This document shows positions 9,713 through 16,401 of a stretch of 64,000 bases of DNA, one piece after another (within the stretch, counting starts at the first letter, position 1; every line of letters starts with the position of its first letter). A program made the position numbers and the translations under genes. The stretch is from Plumapathes pennacea. Lineage: Eukaryota > Cnidaria > Anthozoa > Antipatharia > Myriopathidae. The notes below the pieces were generated by a model. It saw only the letters and a program-made list of their open reading frames with translations. It was not told the DNA's origin and made no database searches. Location of the stretch: contig OZ038470.1 in the NCBI GenBank assembly GCA_964036295.1, positions 9,515,078 to 9,579,077 on the forward strand, written 5' to 3'.

Positions 9713-9948
9713 ACCTGCAACTCGAGGAAGATACATCCGAACCTGACAGCCAGCGCTTCAATCGTCTGATGGAATGGGTGGAAACCTCCAACACAACCAC
9801 CCCAGAAGAGTTTCTCGATTGGATGATTAATCAGCTGGAAGAGGATCCCGAGCTGGAAGAAGAATTCCTAGTGAAACATCACATGCAACCCTGGTTTGAA
9901 AACAAACTACAAATACTTCTTGATTATTTTGCGTTCAAACACCTTTAA
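9709..9948 (+). CDS. ORF2 of the duplicated module, 79 residues, paralogue of the ORF at 13,210-12,914
   Basis: The ATG at 9,709 overlaps the previous stop. The product is acidic and helical, with the core R-F-x-x-L-M-x-W-V, then E-F-x-x-W-M-x-x-Q, then a run of Glu and an aromatic C-terminus. The same ordered core occurs in the minus-strand ORF at 13,210-12,914 of this element, so the two are paralogues that have diverged widely. AATAAA overlaps its end (9,949). Its role is unknown; the promoter context suggests an early, regulated gene. Confidence 0.65.
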   Translation: MNLQLEEDTSEPDSQRFNRLMEWVETSNTTTPEEFLDWMINQLEEDPELEEEFLVKHHMQPWFENKLQILLDYFAFKHL

Positions 9949-9984
9949 TAAAACATGTTTACAACCATTTTTTTAGTCCTTTTT
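9946..9984. terminator. Poly(A) signal region between converging genes
   Basis: AATAAA on the + strand directly follows the ORF2 stop. The spacer to the end of the converging minus gene at 9,985 is only 36 bp and contains a T7 run. Confidence 0.45.
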
Positions 9985-10377
9985 CTAAGCGCCCAATGCT
10001 AAATCATAACATGCTTCCTCAAACAATTCTCCTTGTTCTTCCAGCCACTCGTCTCTGGTAAAATACGTATCCATCAAATCCTTCATGCGATCTGTATACC
10101 GACTGTCAGCAATCTCAGCCACGCGGTCCCAGATGCGTTTTTGTCCTTGCCGGTGGTCCACATAGATCCAAGGTTTTTTGACCTCCACATGTTCTCGCCA
10201 CACGTCGCAACATCCTTTCATCATATCTGTCAATGCCGCAAAATCATTTTCATCTTGGGGAGTCAGGAAAGGGGGTCGTGTTAATGGGGCCAACTCCCGA
10301 ACCACATGCTTCTCATCTGCGCTCTCTCCCATCCCGACGACAACTGATTCATCAAGACACACTTTCTTTTTTGTCAT
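9985..10377 (-). CDS. Hypothetical acidic element protein, 130 residues
   Basis: I chose ATG 10,377 rather than upstream non-ATG openings because the frame above it runs through a strong tRNA-like structure. The product is acidic and helical: a basic start (MTKKK), a PLTRPPFLTPQDENDF linker near residue 40, a Trp/Arg-rich middle and a C-terminal helix rich in Glu (EWLEEQGELFEEACYDLA). The last part has the same acidic aromatic character as the duplicated ORF2 family, but I cannot show homology. No enzyme motif is visible. Confidence 0.55.
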   Translation of the reverse strand: MTKKKVCLDESVVVGMGESADEKHVVRELAPLTRPPFLTPQDENDFAALTDMMKGCCDVWREHVEVKKPWIYVDHRQGQKRIWDRVAEIADSRYTDRMKDLMDTYFTRDEWLEEQGELFEEACYDLALGA

Positions 10378-10400
10378 CGTATGTAGACCGCGAGGTATAG

Positions 10401-10453
10401 ATTTCCCGCCGGAATCGAACCGGCCTCTCCGAAGAGAGTACCAGAAGAGAAAT
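10401..10453 (-). ncRNA. 53-nt tRNA-like structure with perfect Pol III B box
   Basis: Read 5' to 3' on the minus strand from 10,453: a 7-nt strand ATTTCTC, an 8-nt linker, a hairpin CTCTC-TTCG-GAGAG, a perfect T-arm with GCCGG and CCGGC around a 7-nt TTCGATT loop, then GGGAAAT, which pairs with the first 7 nt (one G-U). GGTTCGATTCC matches the B-box/T-arm consensus exactly. There is no room for D and anticodon arms, so this is not a normal tRNA. It lies 24 nt upstream of the ATG at 10,377, on the same strand. No nearby TTTT terminator is seen. Confidence 0.5.
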
Positions 10454-10502
10454 TGTTGGTTGTGGTCGTGTATGTACATGTTGTAAGCAACTTTTATTTT
10501 TC

Positions 10503-11267
10503 TTAACATACACCCAAATTATGGGCCGCATCAGCCAAACAAAAACACTGCTGCGAGCCGTGAACGCACGTGGGTGGGTTGTATACCGTCTCAAATGTGG
10601 GAAGTGGAGCAGCTGCCGGGTTGAACGCCTCCAACAAATTCTGCACTGGATCGGGTCTGTATTCTGTTGGCTCCTCTTCATCGTCTGAGATCGTGATCAC
10701 CTCAGGAGTAGGAGGTGGAGGATACACTGCTTTCCTCTGTACCTCAGACAACATGTAAGTAGGCATTTCATAGGCTATCGGATCGCCAACATATCTCAGT
10801 GGTTCTATCTCCGCGTGGCGCACTGTTTCTGGATTTGTAGCAGTGACACCTTCCGTACTGAAAGAAAAAAGATTGCATGAGACAGCATCTCAACAACATC
10901 AACAACCGTAAATCAACACTTACACATAGCTGTCAAAGCTATACGTGGACTCATTGTCCGTGTCGCTGATCAAAATCGCCATTGTATCCGGCGACATCAA
11001 CGGTGAAATCTCGCTTATGGCACTCCCCTCGTCCGGATAGCCCGCTGTGCTGGCGTTCTCCATTCCCACACATTCGTCTTCATAATGCTGTTTCTGCCAG
11101 CCATGACAATTCGGATTTTGGCACAATTTGGGCGGGTTGATCACCTTCAACGCTCTTTCCAATCGTCTCCAAATTCCCATCCCTCCCGGCAACACATACT
11201 TTTCCAAATCTCTCGCCAACTCCAGCGCTTCTTCTTCCCATGTTAGATCGTTGCAGTTGTTGGCCAT
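10503..11267 (-). CDS. Spliced two-exon element gene, 232 residues, with SUMO-interaction motif
   Basis: Exon 1 is 11,267-10,924 and exon 2 is 10,857-10,503. The 66-nt intron has GTAAGT at its start and TTTTTTCTTTCAG at its end. The joined frame is 699 nt and open throughout, which strongly supports the splice. Exon 1 has a helical N-terminus, a Cys/His cluster (CQNPNCHGW near residue 50) and a Ser/Asp-rich acidic segment. Exon 2 contains PEVITISDDEEEP, a textbook SUMO-interaction motif with an acidic tail, then a Cys-rich end (QCFCLAD). AATAAA for this strand lies at its end. The build (zinc cluster, acidic region, intron, E2F-bearing promoter) recalls regulatory proteins of small DNA viruses, but I see no LxCxE motif. 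Confidence 0.75.
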
Positions 11268-11349
11268 TCTTAAAAAGCGTTGAATCAAAGTCTACAAAGT
11301 GTACTGAGTGTGAACCTAGCTCAAAAGGTGTCGAATATCACGCGCATTC

Positions 11350-11577
11350 GTTTTTATACAGGTCAGACAAAACAGGTTCCTAACTTGTTTGGTTTGGCGC
11401 CCAAACAACCCACGTGGGTCATCCACCAATCAACTCTGTCCCTAGTTTTCGCGCCCCAACACCCACGTGGAGCTCCACCAATCAGCTCAATTTTGCCAAT
11501 CCTCCGTAGTTTTCCACGACGTCCCACCAAAAAGTTCTAGAACCTTCGATTTCTAGAACCTTCCATGGCTGACGTCA
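11350..11577. promoter_or_regulatory. Central bidirectional enhancer: E2F, CACGTG, CCAAT, heat-shock and CRE sites
   Basis: A minus-strand TATAAAAA (11,358-11,351) serves the spliced gene. Two 53-54 bp units follow: TTTGGCGC (11,393), CACGTG (11,411), CCAAT (11,426), and again TTTCGCGC (11,447), CACGTG (11,464), CCAAT (11,478). Next come TTCTAGAACCTTC at 11,535 and 11,551, each a perfect three-unit heat-shock element, then TGACGTCA (11,570), a full CRE. The + gene starts at 11,636. Confidence 0.65.
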
Positions 11578-11635
11578 TTTGTTTTTCATTATAGTTTACA
11601 GTTTTTTCATTTTAAAGTCAGTCTCACACTTCGTC

Positions 11636-12159
11636 ATGGCCCGACTACAACACTTGGATCCTGTCTGGTACGATAGTCTCTCCATGGGAGATCAGCTCAG
11701 TTACTGGCTTCTTCAACATTTTAAAAATGACACGATCTTGACGTGTTTACAGCCCCTCATGTACAACCGGTTGCTGCTCGTACCGTTCAACTACTCTTTC
11801 TTTACCTGCGCGGTCAGCTACAGATTCAAGATCTTCGAGAGTTCCTAAGGGTTCTCCTTCGCCTGAACCACTGAGTCAATTTCTTTCTGGGCACCACCCT
11901 GTACCAACTGACCGGGAAAATATATCGGTTGGAATGGATTGCGCAACAAGAAACAGACATGATTCAACAATTAGAACACTTCTTCCAACTGACCGATGAT
12001 GACACCACCTGGCGCCCCAGCATTCACAAACATCTCCCAGATGAAAGTGTCGCCGATGATTTGATGGCTGTCATCAGTGTCGCAGCCCCAGCCTATGCAG
12101 ACTGTCCCACCCAACAATGGTCTGTCATGGCTTTGTCACCGATGTATGGCAACAAATGA
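11636..12159 (+). pseudogene. Hypothetical element gene under the central enhancer, one frameshift and one TGA
   Basis: ATG 11,636 opens MARLQHLDPVWYDSLSMG, a helical Leu-rich segment. Coding character moves to another frame near 11,780-11,800 and continues through a TGA at 11,872 into a frame ending at 12,159, with an acidic helical stretch (WIAQQETDMIQQLEHFFQ). The total is about 174 codons. I do not recognise it. The alternating short hydrophobic helices could fit a small regulatory or membrane-active protein, which is a guess. Confidence 0.45.
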
Positions 12160-12476
12160 CCCATCCCCTCACCCTCATCCATGACACGCTCTCCTCCCGT
12201 AAGTCCTTCTTGATAACTCAAGATGGACAGCCTGCTGAATACCGTTGCAATTACGATGGACCCCAACACACCTTTTACAACAACGCCAACATTGGTGCCA
12301 TTGTACCCACCTGCCCATCACGTTGGAGTTGCAACCGAAACGTCCATGTGCCTCCACTACAGCATTACCAGAAACAAGATTATGACCACCATCAAAGCTT
12401 TCGTACTATTATAAAACCCCCCATGAACCCGGGTTTTGTTGACAAAAAAGTCCCGCATTATACGGATAATAAATAA
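12117..12476 (+). CDS. Uncertain ORF, 119 residues, overlapping the previous gene
   Basis: This frame is open from 12,117 to 12,476 and rich in His, Tyr, Asn and Pro, with no recognised domain. A second overlapping ORF (12,223-12,414) has similar standing. AATAAA overlaps the end (about 12,469). The open length is long for chance, but the composition is not strongly coding, so I keep it at low confidence. Confidence 0.3.
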   Translation: MVCHGFVTDVWQQMTHPLTLIHDTLSSRKSFLITQDGQPAEYRCNYDGPQHTFYNNANIGAIVPTCPSRWSCNRNVHVPPLQHYQKQDYDHHQSFRTIIKPPMNPGFVDKKVPHYTDNK

Positions 12477-12479
12477 AGC

Positions 12480-12487
12480 TATAAAAA
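12480..12487 (+). promoter_or_regulatory. TATA box for the minor-virion-like gene
   Basis: TATAAAAA begins at 12,480, 38 nt before ATG 12,518. Confidence 0.5.
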
Positions 12488-12517
12488 GAAACCCTCCTCT
12501 GTTTGTTTTTAGTCATC

Positions 12518-12807
12518 ATGATACGATCCCAACGCGGTGGTGTGAGTGATGTGGAAAAATATTTTCATGGGTTTGGGTCTGCGTTCATCCCCGGGCTAGC
12601 CCTGGAAGAAGAAAAACGACAACGCGGACTTGATTACAAAAAAAGGCGCAATTTTGCCAAAGGAAACCCCTACAAAACAGCTGGCAAGCTCGCCCTCGGT
12701 GCGCTGGTGGACCCGCCAGTTTTGGCGTCTCCGTGGCCACCAATGCGCCCGACCTGGGATCTCGTATGAACGGCCGTAAGAAACGCAAATACATGGATTA
12801 CACCTGA
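12518..12807 (+). pseudogene. Minor-virion-like Gly/Ala-rich basic protein, one frameshift
   Basis: ATG 12,518 opens a frame with FHGFGSAFIPGLALEEEKR, a basic segment (YKKRRNFAKGNPYKTAGKLA) and then an Ala/Gly stretch. Near 12,700 the coding text moves one frame and ends with GSRMNGRKKRKYMDYT and TGA at 12,805. Small proteins with a Gly-rich amphipathic N-terminus, an Ala/Gly stretch and a KKRK tail occur as minor capsid proteins in Maverick/adenovirus-related viruses. That is a resemblance in layout, not a demonstrated homology. The TATA box is 38 nt upstream. Confidence 0.5.
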
Positions 12808-12901
12808 AAGTACGACCTTGGCGAGCCAAGCCCTTTGCTGATCTTTGGGTGGTGGCTTTTTAGCAGGCTCTAATTTCAGACACTTGGACAAACTATACAA
12901 A

Positions 12902-12913
12902 AAATAAAATGTT
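12902..12913. terminator. Shared bidirectional poly(A) signals
   Basis: AATAAA on + (about 12,903) and AAATAAAA on minus overlap in a 25-bp palindrome-like stretch between converging genes. Confidence 0.45.
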
Positions 12914-13210
12914 TTATTTGTTCAACTCTCTAGAATATTGGCACGATTGAGTGATTGGGCGCCAAACTATCATGCGTTCCAAGAGCCTTTTCTGCTCCCA
13001 CAAATAATAATACACAATCGTTTGAAAATGTTCGCCAAAGTCTGGTTTCAAATAAACCTGGGCAATCTCAGCTTCCCGCTCAGACGACTGCTGCATCATC
13101 CACTCCACAAACTCGCCTTCGCTGGTCACACTGGACTCTTTCACCCACGCCATCAATTTCTCAAATCGCTTGATCTCCTCCAATCGCTTCGTCTTCACTT
13201 TGTCAAGCAT
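12914..13210 (-). CDS. ORF2 of the inverted module copy, 98 residues
   Basis: The frame starts at ATG 13,210 and ends at 12,914. It begins basic (MLDKVKTKRLEEIKRFEKL). It then shows the ordered core shared with the ORF at 9,709: R-F-x-x-L-M-x-W-V, E-F-x-x-W-M-x-x-Q, a Glu run and an aromatic YYYLW segment. The C-terminal tail (ERMIVWRPITQSCQYS) is not shared. The two copies point in opposite directions and stand about 3.3 kb apart. The frame is intact although the flanking virion genes are broken. Confidence 0.65.
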   Translation of the reverse strand: MLDKVKTKRLEEIKRFEKLMAWVKESSVTSEGEFVEWMMQQSSEREAEIAQVYLKPDFGEHFQTIVYYYLWEQKRLLERMIVWRPITQSCQYSRELNK

Positions 13211-13374
13211 GGTCGGCGCTTCTTGGGTCTCTTCTGCTTCCTCTGATGCTCTGCTACTCTCTCGTCCCGTCTCTTCATCAACTCTGTCACAATCTGAACC
13301 AGCCACTCTCTCTTGTAATGGCGAACGTTGTTCAACACCAAACGCACCTTCAGCTTTTGTCGTACTGCTTCCAT
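13195..13374 (-). CDS. ORF1 of the inverted module copy, 59 residues, with nuclear-localisation-like cluster
   Basis: ATG 13,374 to TGA 13,197-13,195, overlapping the next start by 16 nt. It is basic throughout and ends in KQKRPKKRRP, a good monopartite nuclear localisation signal. Its position and overlap mirror ORF1 at 9,500-9,712, although the sequence is not obviously similar. Translation of both ORFs from one mRNA by leaky scanning or reinitiation is likely. Confidence 0.5.
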   Translation of the reverse strand: MEAVRQKLKVRLVLNNVRHYKREWLVQIVTELMKRRDERVAEHQRKQKRPKKRRPCLTK

Positions 13375-13421
13375 GGTTGAATGATTTGGATCACGCGCGC
13401 GTTTTAATCCACAACCTACCC

Positions 13422-13561
13422 CACGTGGGTCACGTTTTTAGTCACATGTTTATTTTTAGCCACCTGTTTATTTTTAGCCACCTATTTATTTTTAGCCGCC
13501 TATTTATTTTTAGCCACATGTTTATTTTTAGCCACCTATTTATTTTTAGCCACCCCACGTG
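13422..13561. promoter_or_regulatory. Right regulatory hub: six MEF2-like sites at 18-bp spacing between two CACGTG boxes
   Basis: CACGTG lies at 13,422 and 13,556. Between them TTATTTTTAG (MEF2 consensus on the minus strand) starts at 13,450, 13,468, 13,486, 13,504, 13,522 and 13,540, exactly 18 bp apart, within an 18-bp tandem repeat (TATTTATTTTTAGCCACC). A partial unit lies at 13,434. The hub stands between the minus-strand ORF1/ORF2 module and the + gene at 13,608. Confidence 0.7.
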
Positions 13562-13607
13562 AGATTCAACTACAACAACCCACTCCCATGCACTCCCCCA
13601 AACAATC

Positions 13608-13975
13608 ATGTCTGGAAGTAAACCTTTATTATCGAGGCGTCATTTGCATGGTTACATCATCTCCAACACCCCCTGACTACCAGCAACATCCTCGTCCATC
13701 AACTGACACTCGAAGACAACCTCTTCTATATTATCCTAGAACACCAGGACAGTTCTTACTTGCATCTCATCGTGTCTCCAAAAGTCCCACGCTTCGACAC
13801 CTGGTTAAACAGCATCTGCACCCGGTACTGAAAGAACACCCCCCGCAGCCAATATATCCAATCTCTGTACGCCTTCTTACGCTACCTGCACAACATCGGA
13901 TTTCGCCAAGTCACCACCAACTGTATTGCCGCACGAGCCTACTTGGATGAACTGACCGAGACCTCTAATGGATGA
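13608..13975 (+). pseudogene. Hypothetical element gene, one frameshift and one in-frame TGA
   Basis: ATG 13,608 opens 22 codons. At a CCCCC run near 13,670 the coding text moves one frame and continues to TGA 13,973, with one TGA at 13,829. The product, about 122 residues, is rich in Leu/Tyr/Ile strands (DNLFYIILEHQDSSYLHLIV) and a helical C-terminus. No known family was recognised. Its stop overlaps the start of the next gene. Confidence 0.45.
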
Positions 13976-14525
13976 ACTGACTGAAATAGATAAACAACAC
14001 ATTTTCGTATTACAGCAACTCCGATGATTAAAATGGGAAAACCAAGGATGGGTCAAATGCATCCACTGTCATAGATGCACCAACCTATCTCAACATACCC
14101 ACCAAGTTTGTCCATGTAACTACATGACCTGGGAACAAGTACAACATTTTGCCAATAAACACATTATTTGATCCTACTTTGTCTCGGGTGGTATGATGTG
14201 GCACGCTGTTTAATCCCCCTTTCCCATCATTGCAACGTCCCCAGTTCGATTCCTGATACTCGCATTTCAAAAAAACTCCCTCATCACGTGCTGGTAAGTA
14301 TATCCCCTTCCCACCCCTTCCATGGAGACATGTGCATCACAGTAAGATCTCCCCACTGCGCGCCCTTCATACACCCCATTTTTTACCCACCCCTCCCCTC
14401 TCTTTTTCACACAGGGGGACAGGCAACTCATTCGTATGCTACATGGCCCATTTCTTGAACCCCATACTACTCATAAACCTCTCTGCCACTACACTGTAAC
14501 TATAAATGCGTTGAAATTCAAGTGA
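13968..14525 (+). pseudogene. Spliced zinc-finger-like gene at the right end of the element
   Basis: ATG 13,968 opens a frame with one TGA (14,025) and a Cys/His cluster: C-I-H-C-H-R-C, then H-x-x-H, then C-P-C (about 14,053-14,120). A one-base slip at TTT near 14,168 leads into a frame ending at the donor GTGCTG/GTAAGT (intron starts 14,294). The acceptor TTTTTCACACAG ends at 14,414, and exon 2 (14,415-14,525) continues in frame to TGA. The 121-nt intron interrupts otherwise coding-like text, and phase agrees on both sides. The metal-binding cluster suggests a nucleic-acid- or protein-binding role; the family is unknown. Confidence 0.5.
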
Positions 14526-14745
14526 AATATAATCACTCTGCTTGTCAGTTAGGCAATTTTAATTAAAATCCCCTTGACCTGGCATGCCAAGAGGTTAAAA
14601 ATAAACAAAAAGCCAAACAGACAAAAAAATGGATTGGAAATAGACATGAACAGTTCAACTAACAAAACAAAATAAACAAATGACTCGTAACATACACACG
14701 GCAAAAAAACCTCGAAGTGCATGGATGAAAATTGATTGAACCTAC
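14526..14745. other. Boundary region between element and host DNA
   Basis: AT-rich sequence with no gene. The right terminus of the viral element should lie here or close by, but the matching left terminus is outside the window, so no inverted repeat or target-site duplication can be assigned. Confidence 0.3.
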
Positions 14746-14887
14746 CTGAGTCCGCACCAATTTCTTTGGCCACATCCTCCCAGGCATTATTTTTCTTTAA
14801 TTGGTCTTTGAAATCTTTGCATGTTTTGTCGTGCAGCACCGGAAAACGGCGAACAGCTTCATTGACTTTTTCGTTTACATCCGCCAT
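14746..14887 (-). CDS. First coding exon of a MADF-domain host gene
   Basis: ATG 14,887 opens MADVNEKVNEAVRRFPVLHD, followed by a KDFKDQLKKNNAWEDVAKEIG segment split here by position. This matches the start of a MADF (Myb/SANT-like) domain, with its conserved aliphatic, P-x-L-x-D, AW and IG positions. The exon ends at CTCAG/GTAGGT (14,746/14,745), a consensus donor. Downstream exons would lie at lower coordinates, where the viral element now stands, so either they lie beyond it or the gene is truncated. MADF proteins are DNA-binding transcription factors or transposon companions. Confidence 0.6.
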
Positions 14888-14987
14888 ATTTGTTTTAGCT
14901 TGGTGGCAAGACGCGTTGGGCATTGGAACTAGTAGTATTTTAGCCTTCTGATTGGTTGATTCGTTCCATCTCCGTCTCTGCATTCGT

Positions 14988-15176
14988 TCAATCGATTTTC
15001 ACAGGAACGTAACCGAAGTAACTTGCGGCCAATTCAAAACTATGATCTTGCAAGACTTTTGTTTCCATGACCGTAGAGTATGTGCAAACGTTTCCATTCG
15101 CTCTAAATGCCATCATGCGATATACACAGCCACCAAGTTTCGATTTCAGTTCCAGTTCTTCTGGCGGCCGATTCAT
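14988..15176 (-). CDS. Uncertain 62-residue ORF upstream of the MADF exon
   Basis: The frame is open from ATG 15,176 to 14,988, with composition compatible with coding (ELELKSKLGGCVYRMMAF). It could be a 5'-leader ORF, the last exon of another gene, or chance. No domain is recognised. Confidence 0.25.
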   Translation of the reverse strand: MNRPPEELELKSKLGGCVYRMMAFRANGNVCTYSTVMETKVLQDHSFELAASYFGYVPVKID

Positions 15177-15257
15177 TATTTAATTTTTTGATCATTAATT
15201 TTTTTAATTTTTAATAATTAAACTGTCACTAATTAACTTATTAAATAATTGACTATT

Positions 15258-15376
15258 ACCCACGACCTGTTTCAGCACCCACGACTTTATACCCACATCC
15301 ACGACTACCCACACCCACGACTATCCACACCCACGACTATCCACACCCACGACTACCCACACCCACTACCCACGAC
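15258..15376. repeat. Minisatellite of 12-14 bp units
   Basis: Repeats of CCACACCCACGACTAT and shorter variants fill this stretch. Confidence 0.85.
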
Positions 15377-15572
15377 CAATAGTCAAACTCAGCATTGTGG
15401 AGTACGTAAGCTTGGGTATAATCATGAACTTTTGACGACTTTGGGACATTCTTTGAAATGTATTTTCGTATTAGTCGCCTGCTTTTTCTACTCTTGTTCA
15501 AAATGCGTGAAAGATTATTCAAGGGTACGCGGCTCGGCTCACGACTTCGTCTTCGAGGGCTTCGATTTTCTT

Positions 15573-15869
15573 TCACATAAACATTTGTGGGAATACAATA
15601 AAACTGAGCGAAGCGCATCTACAAACGGTCACTTTTTCCTCAGCCATGTCCCAATTTTGAAATAATAATGCTATCTGTTCCACTGATTGTTTGACCTTTA
15701 TGGCACTGAGCCAAAATGTCGTAACAACAACATAAATGCACAGCAGAGTGAAATTTGGATTCCAAACAAAAGTCAGATTTTCTGACGCTTTACTTGTATC
15801 AGCAAGAATAATACAAAGCAAAGGAATACAAAGTACCTTCAAGTTCACCTTTATACTAAACAGTTCCAT
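15573..15869 (-). CDS. Uncertain 98-residue ORF with signal-peptide-like and membrane segments
   Basis: From ATG 15,869: a hydrophobic start (LKVLCIPLLCIILADTSKAS) resembling a signal peptide, then a likely membrane segment (FTLLCIYVVVTTFWLSAI). It could be an exon or a short gene. No family is recognised. Confidence 0.25.
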   Translation of the reverse strand: MELFSIKVNLKVLCIPLLCIILADTSKASENLTFVWNPNFTLLCIYVVVTTFWLSAIKVKQSVEQIALLFQNWDMAEEKVTVCRCASLSFIVFPQMFM

Positions 15870-16289
15870 ATAATCCGCTATTAAGCGCTTGCCAAGAATC
15901 GAAGTTGGTTTGCCATCTTCACACAGGTTTTGGTCTTTGTATATCGAGCGCCTTCATTCAGTTTGTTCCTTCAAGTTCTCAAGGTTCTGGATATCAGGTT
16001 CTTCGTACATTTCTGTACAATTATGCATAGTTATGCAGTTCATTGATAAGAACATCGATATGTTCATTGATATATTCATTGGTAAGTTCATTGCATTTGC
16101 TTTCATGGCTTTCAATATGGCTTTCGAGGCTGAAGGGACCAACCCAAGCCAAAACCGCTAAATGAAATTTAGTGTGGGTCTAACGCAGCCGGCGTATGCG
16201 TTTGTAAGATGAGCGGGCCATAAAATAATCTAGAGCCAACTAAGGCAAGCAACACACAAGTCCATCGCCCACATCTCGCTATATCTTCA

Positions 16290-16400
16290 AAATGGCAAAA
16301 CTGCTCACCCACCAAGTCACGTGATCACAATGTCATCACAAATCACATGATACTATGAACCAATCAGTCTGCAAATTCGTAACCCAGAAAAATAAAATTA
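16290..16400. repeat. Diverged fragment of the CTAG-ending repeat family
   Basis: The stretch with CACGTGAT, TATGAACCAATCA and a following A-rich run resembles the 5' region of the family copies at 17,650-17,730 and 25,010. It abuts the end of the full copy next to it. Confidence 0.4.
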
Positions 16401-16401
16401 A

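Noticed and set aside
14236..14256. AGTTCGATTCC as a second tRNA B box
   Set aside because: The flanking bases cannot form a T-stem and the stretch lies inside a coding exon with a good donor downstream.
15258..15376. CRISPR-like array
   Set aside because: Units are 12-14 bp without spacers, in a eukaryotic context; a simple minisatellite.
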